Shown here: positions 55,783 to 64,000 of the stretch, piece by piece
Position numbering within the stretch: the first letter of the stretch is position 1
How the letters are laid out: each line of letters opens with the position of its first letter
NCBI GenBank assembly: GCA_021775455.1
Contig: JAJFHU010000028.1
Coordinates: 1 to 64,000, forward strand
DNA length: 64,000 nt
Reading direction: 5' to 3'
DNA from: Hyphomicrobiales bacterium
Lineage (GTDB): Bacteria > Pseudomonadota > Alphaproteobacteria > Rhizobiales > Rhizobiaceae
The notes under the pieces: generated by a model
What the model saw: only the letters and a program-made list of their open reading frames with translations
Told to the model about the DNA's origin: nothing
Databases searched by the model: none
Translations under genes and position numbers: made by a program

Positions 55783-56132
55783 TGGCTAACAAGAAAAAAG
55801 AAAACCCTGAATCCTTTCCCTGGCTTGGAAGAAAGCTGCTTTGGGTCGATAAGCCAGGTAGTCCCTTAAAACTCGTCTGGATTTTGGCAATTGTCTGCAT
55901 ACTGCTTGGCTTGGCCGATTTCACATATAACAAGTATGGGCACTTTTCTTTTGAAAATGTTCCGGCGTTTTACGGAATTTTCGGATTTATTGCATTTTCC
56001 TGCGTGATATTTGGTGCGAAAGCATTGCGTTTTCTGATTAAGCGCCCGGAAAATTTCTACTCACCAAACGTTGTGGATGCGGAGGAATATCCCCCTGAAG
56101 AACTGGAAAAGGTGTCTCATGATGATGCCTGA
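55782..56132 (+). CDS. Small two-helix membrane protein of the Mrp operon
   Basis: A 116-residue protein with helices at about 34-52 and 65-85, basic N-terminus and acidic C-terminus (DAEEYPPEELEK). ATG 55782 overlaps the previous stop and lies just behind AGGT; GTG 55779 is also possible. It is translated together with the antiporter-like subunits either side, so it may be an accessory subunit. I recognise no named family; it has no counterpart in the classical mrpABCDEFG set. Confidence 0.75.
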   Translation: MANKKKENPESFPWLGRKLLWVDKPGSPLKLVWILAIVCILLGLADFTYNKYGHFSFENVPAFYGIFGFIAFSCVIFGAKALRFLIKRPENFYSPNVVDAEEYPPEELEKVSHDDA

Positions 56133-57819
56133 CCAGTTCCCGCCAGCGTTTGTTTTCTTTGTCGGAGCCATCGCCCTGTTGTTGGCACCGCAAGGTCACG
56201 CCCGATCTGCTCTGACGCTGATAATTCCAATTATTGCTGCGTCAATTCTCTGGAATATGGAACCCGGTATATATGACCGGGTGGAGTTTTTGGGAATAAC
56301 CCTTGAACTCACACGGGTAGACAAGCTGTCGACCGTATTTGGCTTGATTTTTTGTCTGGCAGCCTTCCTGGGAAATCTATTCGCCTGGCATGTGAAGGAT
56401 ACCATTCAGCAGGTTGCAGCACTTTTATATGCAGGTTCCGCAATTGGTGCGGTGTTCGCTGGAGATCTGGTGACGCTCTTTATCTATTGGGAGGGAACGG
56501 CTATCGCATCTGTTTTCCTGATTTGGGCGCGTCGTACCGAAGGCGCCTATCACACCGGACTGCGATACCTGATCATCCAGATTGGTTCTGGGGTAATCTT
56601 GCTGGCTGGAATTGTGCTTCTATATCGCGAAACCGGTTCATTGGCATTCGAGAAAATGACGCTTGGTACTTTGGCAACGTGGCTCATATTCTTGGCATTC
56701 GGCATCAAGTGTGCATTCCCGCTGCTGCATAACTGGTTGCAGGACTCCTATCCTGCCGCAACTGTCACCGGCACTGTCATCTTGTCTGCATTTACAACCA
56801 AATTGGCCGTTTACGCCCTTGCCAGAGGATTTCCTGGCACAGAGTTACTTATTTACATCGGTGCTGTCATGACGGTGTTCCCGGTCTTCTTTGCAGAGAT
56901 TGAAAACGACCTGCGACGTGTTCTGGCCTACAGCCTTAACAACCAACTTGGTTTCATGGTGGTAGGTGTGGGGATTGGTACTGAAATGTCTCTGAACGGA
57001 ACGGCATCACATGCATTTGCGCATATTCTCTACAAGGCATTGCTGTTTATGAGCGTCGGTGCCGTGCTGTTTAGAACTGGAACTTCCAAGGCTTCGGAAC
57101 TTGGCGGGCTTTATCGAACCATGCCACTTACAACAGTATTCTGCCTGGTTGGAGCAGCGTCAATCTCGGCGTTCCCTCTATTTTCGGGCTTTGTGACCAA
57201 ATCATTGGTGCTCGATGCGACTGCTGAAAACCACTACCTGATTGTCTGGTTCATGTTGGTGTTTGCTTCCGCAGGTGTACTTAGCCACTCCGGTATCAAA
57301 ATCCCGTTCTTTACATTCTTTGCTCATGACAGCGGAAAGCGTCCGAAGGAAGCGCCAACGCATATGCTGCTGGCGATGGGTGCAACTGCATTTTTATGTA
57401 TTTTTATCGGTGTTTTTCCAGAGCCTCTGTATTCAATTCTCCCTTATGATGTGGAATATCATCCATACACAACCAGCCATGTGGTTGGTCAACTGCAACT
57501 CTTGTTGTTCGCACTGTTGGCATTCTGTTTCCTGATGCGCACAGGCATTCATCCGCCGGAAATTCGTGCCATCAATCTCGACAGCGACTGGATTTATCGC
57601 CGATTGCTGCCGTCCTGGATCAGCGCAATTTCGGTGGCCATAAATGCAATTTGGTCAAAGAATCTGGGATTTTGGACGAGAAAAGTTGATGCGCTGATTG
57701 TACGCCTACACAAATCGCACGGGCCAGAAGGCCGGATTGCCCAAGTGTGGCCAACTGGTTCAATGGTATTATGGATAGCGGTTTTATTGGGCGCTACTCT
57801 TCTGGTAAACTTCGTTTGA
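56119..57819 (+). CDS. NuoL-like antiporter subunit closing the Mrp operon
   Basis: A 566-residue protein of the NuoL/MrpA-N/MrpD family. Motifs: LFIYWEGTAIASVFLIWARR (E about 112), GIKCAFPLLHNWLQDSYPAATVTG (K about 184), and HAFAHILYKALLFMSVGA. After the core of about 14 helices there is a longer C-terminal part (about 480-566) with a final helix, which suggests a NuoL/MrpA-N type lateral extension. It may do the work of the missing MrpA N-terminal part. ATGs at 56119, 56122 and 56125 are all possible; the gene overlaps the small gene before it. Confidence 0.85.
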   Translation: MMMPDQFPPAFVFFVGAIALLLAPQGHARSALTLIIPIIAASILWNMEPGIYDRVEFLGITLELTRVDKLSTVFGLIFCLAAFLGNLFAWHVKDTIQQVAALLYAGSAIGAVFAGDLVTLFIYWEGTAIASVFLIWARRTEGAYHTGLRYLIIQIGSGVILLAGIVLLYRETGSLAFEKMTLGTLATWLIFLAFGIKCAFPLLHNWLQDSYPAATVTGTVILSAFTTKLAVYALARGFPGTELLIYIGAVMTVFPVFFAEIENDLRRVLAYSLNNQLGFMVVGVGIGTEMSLNGTASHAFAHILYKALLFMSVGAVLFRTGTSKASELGGLYRTMPLTTVFCLVGAASISAFPLFSGFVTKSLVLDATAENHYLIVWFMLVFASAGVLSHSGIKIPFFTFFAHDSGKRPKEAPTHMLLAMGATAFLCIFIGVFPEPLYSILPYDVEYHPYTTSHVVGQLQLLLFALLAFCFLMRTGIHPPEIRAINLDSDWIYRRLLPSWISAISVAINAIWSKNLGFWTRKVDALIVRLHKSHGPEGRIAQVWPTGSMVLWIAVLLGATLLVNFV

Positions 57820-57863
57820 TTGGGTGGCATCAACGCAATACTTCTGAATTTCTGGGTTTGGTA

Positions 57864-57899
57864 CCTGGCGGTGTCAGATCGACGCATTCAGGTTTTTTT
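57864..57899 (+). terminator. Intrinsic terminator of the Mrp operon
   Basis: CCTG (57864-57867) pairs with CAGG (57889-57892), and inside an internal loop GTGTC (57871-57875) pairs with GACGC (57881-57885) around loop AGATC; seven T residues follow at 57893-57899. The position, 45 bases after the last antiporter gene, fits. Confidence 0.7.
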
Positions 57900-57982
57900 A
57901 CTCTTAAAAATCACTAGATTGTATTGAGAAGCCGATTGGGCTGAGAACTGAAATTTCTATCCTGTAGTTTGAGAGAACAACC

Positions 57983-59416
57983 ATGAAAAACGCTACTAAC
58001 TTTTATATCAATGGTAAATGGGTTGCACCGCTGGATGGCCGGGAAGAACTGGTTATAAATCCGTCTACAGAAGAACCATTCGCGACTATCTCCTTGGGTG
58101 GTGGGGCTGATGCTGATGCCGCGGTTGCTGCGGCCAAGGCGGCTTTCCCGGTTTGGGCAGCTACTTCCAAAGAAGAGCGTATTGCCGCCCTCGAGCGCTT
58201 GCTGGAAGCATACAATGCCAGATCTGAAGAAATGGCGCAGTTGATTAGTCAGGAAATGGGTGCTCCGATAGAACTTGCCAGATCAGCACAGGCAAGTTCT
58301 GGGGCCAGCCATTTGAAAAATACTATTAGGGCTGCCAAAGCATTTGCCTTTGAACATCCGCTTGGTGATCACGCGCCAGGTGACATGATTTTTCATGAAC
58401 CAGTTGGAGTTTGTGCTCTCATCACGCCTTGGAACTGGCCAATGAACCAGGTGATGCTCAAGGTAGCCCCGGCCATTGCCGCGGGCTGTACAATGATCCT
58501 CAAACCATCTGAGTTATCTCCGCTTTCTTCAATGCTTGTTGCAGAAATGATTGATGAGGTCGGATTGCCTGACGGGGTTTTCAATTTGGTCAATGGTGAT
58601 GGTGTAGGTGTGGGAAGTCACCTTACATCACATCCCGATATTGACATGGTCAGTTTCACTGGTTCGACCCGTGCCGGAATAGCGATTTCCAAAGCTGCAG
58701 CGGACAGCATAAAGCGGGTCAGTCTTGAACTGGGCGGGAAAGGCGCAAATATCATCTTTGATGATGCTGATGAAAAAGCAGTTACGCGTGGCGTTCGTCA
58801 ATGTTTCAATAACACAGGCCAATCCTGTAATGCGCCTACACGCATGTTGGTCCAGCGACCACTTTATGATCAGGCAGTAGAGACGGCGCGCTCAGTTGCC
58901 GAAAAAACAGAAGTTGGTCCGGCAGAAATCGAAGGAAGGCAAATCGGACCGGTGGTATCCGAAATCCAATGGAACAAGATACAAGGTTTGATACAAACGG
59001 GAATTGATGAGGGTGGGACTCTCGTTGCCGGTGGAACAGGGCGTCCAGAAGATATGAATCGTGGATACTTTGTCCGGCCGACCGTGTTTTCTGATGTTAC
59101 ACCTGAGATGACTATTTGGCGCGAAGAGATTTTTGGGCCGGTTTTGTCTATCACACCGTTCGACTCAGAAGATGAAGCAGTGGTGATGGCCAATGACACA
59201 CTTTACGGATTGACCAACTATGTTCAGACTCAAGACAAGGATCGCGCCAGACGCGTTGCCCGCCAACTGAGGTCAGGCATGGTGGAAATAAATGGTTGTT
59301 CTCGTGGTGCTGGTGCTCCATTCGGTGGAATGAAACAGTCGGGCAATGGTCGTGAAGGCGGCGTCTGGGGTCTGGAAGAATTTCTTGAAGCCAAGTCCGT
59401 AACTGACTGGAATTAA
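57983..59416 (+). CDS. NAD(P)-dependent aldehyde dehydrogenase
   Basis: A 477-residue enzyme of the ALDH superfamily. Active-site residues: N in TPWNWPMNQ (about 151), general base E249 in SLELGGKGA, nucleophile C282 in GQSCNAPTRM; cofactor motif FTGSTRAG (about 225-232) and EEIFGPVLSI. It oxidises aldehydes to acids; the substrate cannot be told. It has its own terminator and its own upstream region of about 80 bases after the Mrp terminator, so it is probably a single-gene unit. Confidence 0.92.
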   Translation: MKNATNFYINGKWVAPLDGREELVINPSTEEPFATISLGGGADADAAVAAAKAAFPVWAATSKEERIAALERLLEAYNARSEEMAQLISQEMGAPIELARSAQASSGASHLKNTIRAAKAFAFEHPLGDHAPGDMIFHEPVGVCALITPWNWPMNQVMLKVAPAIAAGCTMILKPSELSPLSSMLVAEMIDEVGLPDGVFNLVNGDGVGVGSHLTSHPDIDMVSFTGSTRAGIAISKAAADSIKRVSLELGGKGANIIFDDADEKAVTRGVRQCFNNTGQSCNAPTRMLVQRPLYDQAVETARSVAEKTEVGPAEIEGRQIGPVVSEIQWNKIQGLIQTGIDEGGTLVAGGTGRPEDMNRGYFVRPTVFSDVTPEMTIWREEIFGPVLSITPFDSEDEAVVMANDTLYGLTNYVQTQDKDRARRVARQLRSGMVEINGCSRGAGAPFGGMKQSGNGREGGVWGLEEFLEAKSVTDWN

Positions 59417-59442
59417 TTACAAGATATTCTTGATTTAGTTTC

Positions 59443-59470
59443 AAGCGGCCCTTATCGGGGTCGTTTTTTT
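59443..59470 (+). terminator. Intrinsic terminator after the aldehyde dehydrogenase gene
   Basis: AAGCGGCCC (59443-59451), loop TTATCG, GGGTCGTTT (59458-59466) pair over nine positions with two G-T pairs, running into a T tract (to 59470). Confidence 0.85.
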
Positions 59471-59613
59471 GTCAGCTTGTTTCATTATTGAAACAATTGA
59501 AACCTGTTCTGTTTGATTGAGAAATATCGCTGAAACACAGCTTGAGTATGCACCTGCTCATGGGCACATCCTCTGGCTCATTTCGAAAATATACAAAGAA
59601 CAGGAATCAATTA

Positions 59614-60180
59614 ATGACTAACACTCAAGCTACCGCCATTGTGGACAATGGCGTCAATGTTGAGGCAATATTGGGCGCTCGCGAAGCACTTGATGCAACC
59701 CCTGAAGCAGCTCAGTTCAAATGGCGCGTAAGCAGTGACTGGGTAAATGGCACTCACACGACCACAAAAATCAACAAATTCTTTGGGCTTGGGGAAGAGC
59801 AGGATCGCGGCAAAGAATTTGCTGTTGATATGGACCATCCCGAAGTTTTTGCCTCTGAAGACAATGCACCGACGCCGGTTGAAGTTGTGCTCAGTGGCCT
59901 GGCTGGCTGCCTTTCTGCCGGTGTTGCAACAATTGCCCAGAACCGGGAAATTCAACTTCGCTCAGTTCGGGCAACCATTGAAGGTGACATGGACCTGCAA
60001 GGTATTCTCGGTATCGACGAAGACGTCCGTAACGGTTTTGGAGCCATTCGTGTCAAGTTCGACATTGATGCAGATGCAAGCGACGAAGACATCAACGCCC
60101 TTGTCGCTCAATCCCAAAAACGCTCGGCAGTTTTTGACATTTTAACCAATCCAACAAACGTGTTTGTTGAAGTCAATTAA
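59614..60180 (+). CDS. OsmC-like protein with second redox cysteine replaced
   Basis: A 188-residue OsmC/Ohr-fold protein. The first cysteine is present, C99 in LAGCLSAGV, but where the second is expected the sequence reads KRSAVFDILTNP with S171 in place of cysteine. It keeps the WRVSSDW and G-D-M-D features of the fold. Without the pair the usual hydroperoxide reductase cycle should not work, so it may have another role. ATG 59614 lies behind AGGAA; the frame extends to 59542. It is 21 bases before a flavoprotein gene. Confidence 0.85.
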   Translation: MTNTQATAIVDNGVNVEAILGAREALDATPEAAQFKWRVSSDWVNGTHTTTKINKFFGLGEEQDRGKEFAVDMDHPEVFASEDNAPTPVEVVLSGLAGCLSAGVATIAQNREIQLRSVRATIEGDMDLQGILGIDEDVRNGFGAIRVKFDIDADASDEDINALVAQSQKRSAVFDILTNPTNVFVEVN

Positions 60181-60201
60181 GTTGAACCTGGAGCGAGTGT
60201 C

Positions 60202-61446
60202 ATGAGATGTGTTTCAACCGTCATAATCGGCGCCGGCCAATCCGGGCTCGCTTTCAGTCATGAGCTTACCGCTCGCTCTATAGACCACGTGGTCTTGGAG
60301 CGGGCAGAAGTTGCAAATTCCTGGAAAGCGGAAAGGTGGGATAGTCTTCGCCTTCTTACACCAAATTGGCAAACCAGATTTTCCGACTACGCATACAATG
60401 GTCCTGATCCCGATGGATACATGTCCATGAAAGAAGTTGCGTCTTTCTTGAAGGACTACGCAGCCTACTGCAGTGCTCCGGTGGAAACCAACACTCAGGT
60501 TTTGTCGGTAACGGCAGCAGATTTCGAATATTTGGTAAAGACCACCAATGGCGACTGGCTGTGCCAGTCTGTCGTTCTGGCAAGCGGAGCATGCAACAAA
60601 TCAAATATACCTGGAATTGCAAATGAGTTTCCCAACTCCGTATCAAACATTGGGCTTCATCAGTACAAGAACCCTGAGCAACTGGAAGATGGTGGCGTGC
60701 TTGTTGTTGGTGCTGCTGCAAGCGGTGCGCAGATCGCAAAGGAAGTCCAGACTTCCGGTCGTCAGGTAACGATGAGCGTAGGCGAGCATGTAAGAGTGCC
60801 AAGAACTTATCGCGGAAGAGACATCTGCTGGTGGATGGTTGCAACCGGCCTGATGGATACGCCCTACACGGAGGTGGATGACATTAATCGTGCGAGAAAG
60901 GTTGCGTCACTTCAACTGATGGGTTCCGATGATCGCGCAGACATAGACATAAATTCACTGCGGGCACTGGGGATTAATATTGTTGGTCGCCTGCAGGGGT
61001 TACGCGAAAGTCAGGCGCTCTTTTCCGGTGCGCTTAAAAATCATTGTGCGCTTGCGGACCTGAAAATGAACCGCCTGTTGGGCACAATTGATGAATGGGT
61101 AAACGAACGGGAACTGAATTCCGAATTTGATCCGGTGCACCGGTTTCACGATACGAAGATCGATGCAAATACTCCTTTGCAATTTGACCTTTCATCGAAC
61201 GACATCAAGACCGTGATCTGGGCGACAGGTTACAAGCCGGATTACTCATGGCTTCACCTGCCGGTACTGGATCGCAAGGGTACAATCTGTCATGATGGTG
61301 GAATTGTATCAAATATGAGCGGTCTTTACGTCATGGGCTTGCCATTTATGAGAAAGCGCAAATCCTCGTATATTGACGGCGCTTCCGGTGATGCAGCAGA
61401 TTTGGCCCATCACCTGGCTTCAAATCTGAAGCGAAAGGCTGCATAG
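60202..61446 (+). CDS. Flavin-containing monooxygenase-like oxidoreductase
   Basis: A 414-residue two-dinucleotide-site flavoprotein. FAD site G10-A-G-Q-S-G15 with LERAEVANSWKAERWDSLRLLTPNW (an FMO-type W-x-x-x-x-W-D-x-L pattern), a second Rossmann motif VVGAAASGAQIAKEV (about 167-181) for NAD(P)H, and VIWATGYKPDYSWL near the end (the ATGY motif). Such enzymes oxygenate nitrogen, sulfur or ketone groups in small molecules. It is between the OsmC-like and methyltransferase genes, and probably in one operon with both. Confidence 0.85.
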   Translation: MRCVSTVIIGAGQSGLAFSHELTARSIDHVVLERAEVANSWKAERWDSLRLLTPNWQTRFSDYAYNGPDPDGYMSMKEVASFLKDYAAYCSAPVETNTQVLSVTAADFEYLVKTTNGDWLCQSVVLASGACNKSNIPGIANEFPNSVSNIGLHQYKNPEQLEDGGVLVVGAAASGAQIAKEVQTSGRQVTMSVGEHVRVPRTYRGRDICWWMVATGLMDTPYTEVDDINRARKVASLQLMGSDDRADIDINSLRALGINIVGRLQGLRESQALFSGALKNHCALADLKMNRLLGTIDEWVNERELNSEFDPVHRFHDTKIDANTPLQFDLSSNDIKTVIWATGYKPDYSWLHLPVLDRKGTICHDGGIVSNMSGLYVMGLPFMRKRKSSYIDGASGDAADLAHHLASNLKRKAA

Positions 61447-61477
61447 CAGCGCCGATTGAGTATAAAGGTTCAAGAAA

Positions 61478-62308
61478 ATGAACGTTACAATTTCGAAACC
61501 GAATGTTCCAGATTATGAAAAATGGAACTCGAAACTCAATCATTCATGGTCTTCTGCCAACTATTCCCAGGTCGGGACCAGATTGCAGATAACCGGTGAA
61601 AATCTGGCAGAAGCAGTGGATTTCACACCAGGTTCATTGATCCTGGACGTGGCAGCAGGAAATGGCAACGCGACCCTGGCTTTTGCCAGAAGATGGTGCA
61701 ATGTAATTTCTACTGACTTTGTCGAAGCTGTTCTGGACAGTGGAAAGCGTCGGGCTGAAGCCGAAGAACTCGATGTTCAGTTCCAGGTAGCAGATGCGCA
61801 AAATTTGCCATTCAAGGACGATTCGTTTGACGGTGTCGTATCTACGTTTGGTGTAATGTTTGCACCTGATCAACCAAAATCGGCGTCAGAGATTGCGCGA
61901 GTGTGCAAATCGGGTGGAAAAATTGCACTCGCCAATTGGACCCATAGCAGTTTTGTTGGTCGGTTGTGCCCGACAATCGGAAAACATATGTCAGCATCAT
62001 CAGGATTTAGGGCTCCAGCGAATTGGGGTGATCCTGATTGGATCCAGAAGCATTTTTCCCCGATCGCGAAGTCGATTGACATCAATATGAGAAGCTACAC
62101 ATTCAGGTTTTACTCACCCGAGCAGTATCTCGAATTCTTTCGCACCTATTATGGACTGACGAAGAAAGCCTATGAGGTAGTTGGCCCGGAAGGTGAAAAA
62201 GCGTTATCCAATGATATCCTGGGTGTCATTCACGATATGAATATTGCCACTGACGGTACAATGTCGGTTCCATCTCAATATGCAGAAGTGATTATCGAGA
62301 AGGCCTAA
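61478..62308 (+). CDS. Class I SAM-dependent methyltransferase
   Basis: A 276-residue methyltransferase of the UbiE/Methyltransf_11 type. Motif I LILDVAAGNGNATLAFA (about 51-67), the acidic strand end STDFVEAVLD, VQFQVADAQNLPFKDDSFDGVVSTFGVMF (motifs II-III, about 96-125) and CKSGGKIALANWTH. It methylates a small molecule; nothing in the sequence fixes which. It is 31 bases after the flavoprotein gene. Confidence 0.88.
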   Translation: MNVTISKPNVPDYEKWNSKLNHSWSSANYSQVGTRLQITGENLAEAVDFTPGSLILDVAAGNGNATLAFARRWCNVISTDFVEAVLDSGKRRAEAEELDVQFQVADAQNLPFKDDSFDGVVSTFGVMFAPDQPKSASEIARVCKSGGKIALANWTHSSFVGRLCPTIGKHMSASSGFRAPANWGDPDWIQKHFSPIAKSIDINMRSYTFRFYSPEQYLEFFRTYYGLTKKAYEVVGPEGEKALSNDILGVIHDMNIATDGTMSVPSQYAEVIIEKA

Positions 62309-62328
62309 GAAAACCGGGATTGAGTCCC

Positions 62329-63042
62329 TTATTCTGGATCGTACACGTATCCGATCCCGCGAACCGTTCTGATAATTGAGGGTTTTTCGGGATTGGTCTC
62401 AATCTTGCGGCGTAACCGTGAAATTCTGATATCTATGCTGCGATCGAATGGATCCCATGAACGATCATGGGCTTGTTCCAGTATCTGGTCCCGGTTCAAT
62501 ACGCGTCCCTTGTTTTGCGCAAATGCCTTCAACAAATTGAATTCCATTGCAGTAATTGGCACGTCGTCACCGTTTGGCCCCGTAAGCTTTGCTGACTCCA
62601 TATCGAGATTGTATTCACCAAATGAAGCATGAATGACTTTGGTCGTATCCGGTTTTTCAGGTGTATCGTTGCTGTTACGCCGCAATACTGCTTTGATTCG
62701 CGCTTCCAGCTCGCGTAGATCAACAGGTTTGCCAAGATAATCATCAGCCCCCATTTCCAAACCGACAATCCGATCCACCACATCTCCAGCAGCAGTCAAC
62801 ATGACAACGGGCATTTTGGAGTCAGTTCTCAATGACCGAAGAATTGACAGTCCGTCTTCTCCCGGCATGTTGATATCGAGTATCAGCAAATCAAACTTCT
62901 GCTTAGTCAGGAGGTTTCGCAGTTCTTTACCGCCGGAAGCTGTGGTTACATCGTAGCCTCGCTTCCCCAGATATTCCTGCAACATTTCACGGACGTCCGT
63001 TTCGTCATCACAAATCAAAATATGGGCGTTATCATCACTCAT
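62329..63042 (-). CDS. Response regulator, OmpR family
   Basis: A 237-residue regulator: receiver domain with D12-D13 pocket, phospho-acceptor D56 (LLILDINMPGEDG) and K in YLGKPVD, then a winged-helix domain (about 135-235, ending TVRGIGYVYD). It overlaps the hybrid kinase gene by four bases, so the two are co-translated. The output domain recalls the OmpR/TorR type. Target genes are unknown. Confidence 0.9.
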   Translation of the reverse strand: MSDDNAHILICDDETDVREMLQEYLGKRGYDVTTASGGKELRNLLTKQKFDLLILDINMPGEDGLSILRSLRTDSKMPVVMLTAAGDVVDRIVGLEMGADDYLGKPVDLRELEARIKAVLRRNSNDTPEKPDTTKVIHASFGEYNLDMESAKLTGPNGDDVPITAMEFNLLKAFAQNKGRVLNRDQILEQAHDRSWDPFDRSIDIRISRLRRKIETNPEKPSIIRTVRGIGYVYDPE

Positions 63043-64000
63043 TTGTTTTCGATCTCTTCCTGGTTGAAAATTTCGTTTATCAGATTGCGCAGACCATCTG
63101 GTGAAACCGGCTTTTCAAGGTATGGGCATTTGGATTCCTGAAGCAACGTCCTCGAACTGTTTCCAAGCGTATCGCCTGTAATGAAGCCGGTTACCTGTAG
63201 AATCTTCGGGTATTTTGTTTTGAGAACCTCATATAATCTGCGCCCGTCCATTTCTGGCATATTGAGATCACTCAACAATAAGTCGTACTCGGCTGCTTGC
63301 AGATACCTGACTGCTTCAGATCCTGAATTCGCTACATCAACTTGAAAACCATCTTTCTTGAGAACTTCAGATATTAGTTCTGCAACATCTGGTTCATCAT
63401 CAACGACCAACGCCATGCCTTTTTCAGCAGCCTTGCTGATCCCCCCGACAGATTCTTCTGCAGTTTCCTCGATTTTTGAAACCGGAAGCCTGATCGAGAA
63501 TTTGCTGCCGTTCTTGTAGTTCTTGTCGAGCCAGATTTGGCCGCCATGTGACAGAATTAATCGATGGCAGAATGCCAATCCTATGCCGGTGCCATCTCCT
63601 ACTTCCTTTGTAGTGAAAAATGGTTCGAATATTCTCGGTTTGATGCTGTCCGGAATTCCGGGGCCATTGTCTTTGATAATGATCTTGACATATTCTCCGG
63701 CCTTGCTTGTTTTGCCAACACGGGTAGAAACCTTGATTTGGTTGCCAACTCCGGAATTTGCAATCGCTTGCTCGGCGTTGATTATCAGGTTGATTATAAC
63801 TTGAGTAATCTGATCTGCATCGGCGACGATTTCCGGAATCTTTTCATCCAGATCATATTTGATTTCCAACTCGTCATTGCTGCTTCCATAGCCGGCTACG
63901 TCGACAGCAGTGGATACAACAGAATTTATGTTGGCCCTTTCCATTTTGGTGGGTTGCTGACGTGCCATGGCAAGGAATGTTTTGACAATCTTGGCACACC
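63039..64000 (-). CDS. Hybrid sensor histidine kinase with C-terminal receiver (partial)
   Basis: The 3' part of a larger gene that continues past the right edge: the frame is open to 64000 and starts inside the dimerisation helix (AKIVKTFLAMARQQPTK). About 320 residues are visible: HATPase domain with N box IINLIINAEQAI, G1 DNGPGIP, G2 GDGTGIGLAFC, then a receiver domain (about 190-305 of the visible part) with DDEPDVAELI and acceptor D in LLLSDLNMPEMDG. The sensor region and the H box are outside. It probably signals to the regulator encoded just downstream. Confidence 0.88.
   Translation of the reverse strand, partial: CAKIVKTFLAMARQQPTKMERANINSVVSTAVDVAGYGSSNDELEIKYDLDEKIPEIVADADQITQVIINLIINAEQAIANSGVGNQIKVSTRVGKTSKAGEYVKIIIKDNGPGIPDSIKPRIFEPFFTTKEVGDGTGIGLAFCHRLILSHGGQIWLDKNYKNGSKFSIRLPVSKIEETAEESVGGISKAAEKGMALVVDDEPDVAELISEVLKKDGFQVDVANSGSEAVRYLQAAEYDLLLSDLNMPEMDGRRLYEVLKTKYPKILQVTGFITGDTLGNSSRTLLQESKCPYLEKPVSPDGLRNLINEIFNQEEIENK

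Noticed and set aside
1-64000. tRNA, rRNA, CRISPR arrays, prophage or toxin-antitoxin modules
   Set aside because: No cloverleaf with a T-loop motif, no regularly spaced repeats, and no phage structural or toxin-antitoxin genes were seen in the non-coding gaps.

Overview
The window is bacterial chromosomal DNA, most likely from an alphaproteobacterium of the order Hyphomicrobiales (Rhizobiales) with moderate GC for that group. The reasons are gene content and order that I know from rhizobia: a feuN-feuP-feuQ regulatory unit, the cytochrome c maturation operon ccmI-E-F-H (cycHJKL), degP followed by a response regulator, a kinase and glnE, a PleC/DivJ-type kinase beside pepN, and the pair uracil-DNA glycosylase/ETF-ubiquinone oxidoreductase. 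No rRNA or tRNA gene, no CRISPR array and no prophage was seen. Many genes start with GTG or TTG and overlap the previous stop codon by 1 to 8 bases, so operons are tightly packed.

Layout. 1-128: end of an IS3-type insertion sequence running off the left edge. 289-3175: feuNPQ and a 17 kDa-type glycine-zipper lipoprotein. 3230-7218: ccmIEFH. 7279-8508: alpha/beta hydrolase fused to OsmC. 8647-15354: degP, two-component pair and glnE. 15417-21193: EF-hand protein, PAS sensor kinase and pepN. 21325-23890: pgi and a DMT exporter, convergent. 24008-27391: a TPP riboswitch controlling thiM-thiE-thiD plus a TRAP-type binding protein. 27423-32451: MFS transporter, family-4-like uracil-DNA glycosylase, ETF-QO and a membrane-anchored EEP phosphatase/nuclease. 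32553-35931: an accessory stretch with a 270-bp MITE, two very small proteins, and an uncharacterised cupin + ATP-grasp pair. 36144-42157: peptide-type ABC importer. 42165-49917: four glycosyltransferases next to sulfate-activation genes cysD and cysNC. 50195-57819: an Mrp-type cation/proton antiporter operon with an unusual subunit set. 57983-62308: aldehyde dehydrogenase, OsmC-like protein, flavin monooxygenase-like protein and methyltransferase. 62329-64000: a further response regulator and a hybrid kinase cut by the right edge.

The points most worth a second look are: the Mrp operon, whose order E-F-G-(MrpA C-terminal module)-B-C-D-D-x-L resembles the Mrp part of archaeal Mbh clusters and whose mrpE seems to start at ATT; the thiamine operon whose riboswitch P1 helix contains the ribosome binding site and which ends in an orphan TRAP binding protein; the cupin/ATP-grasp pair; the glycosyltransferase cluster with two COG4671-like enzymes; and a MITE inserted exactly at the stop codon of a 53-residue membrane protein without disrupting it. 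All calls were made by reading the sequence; none was checked with a database search.
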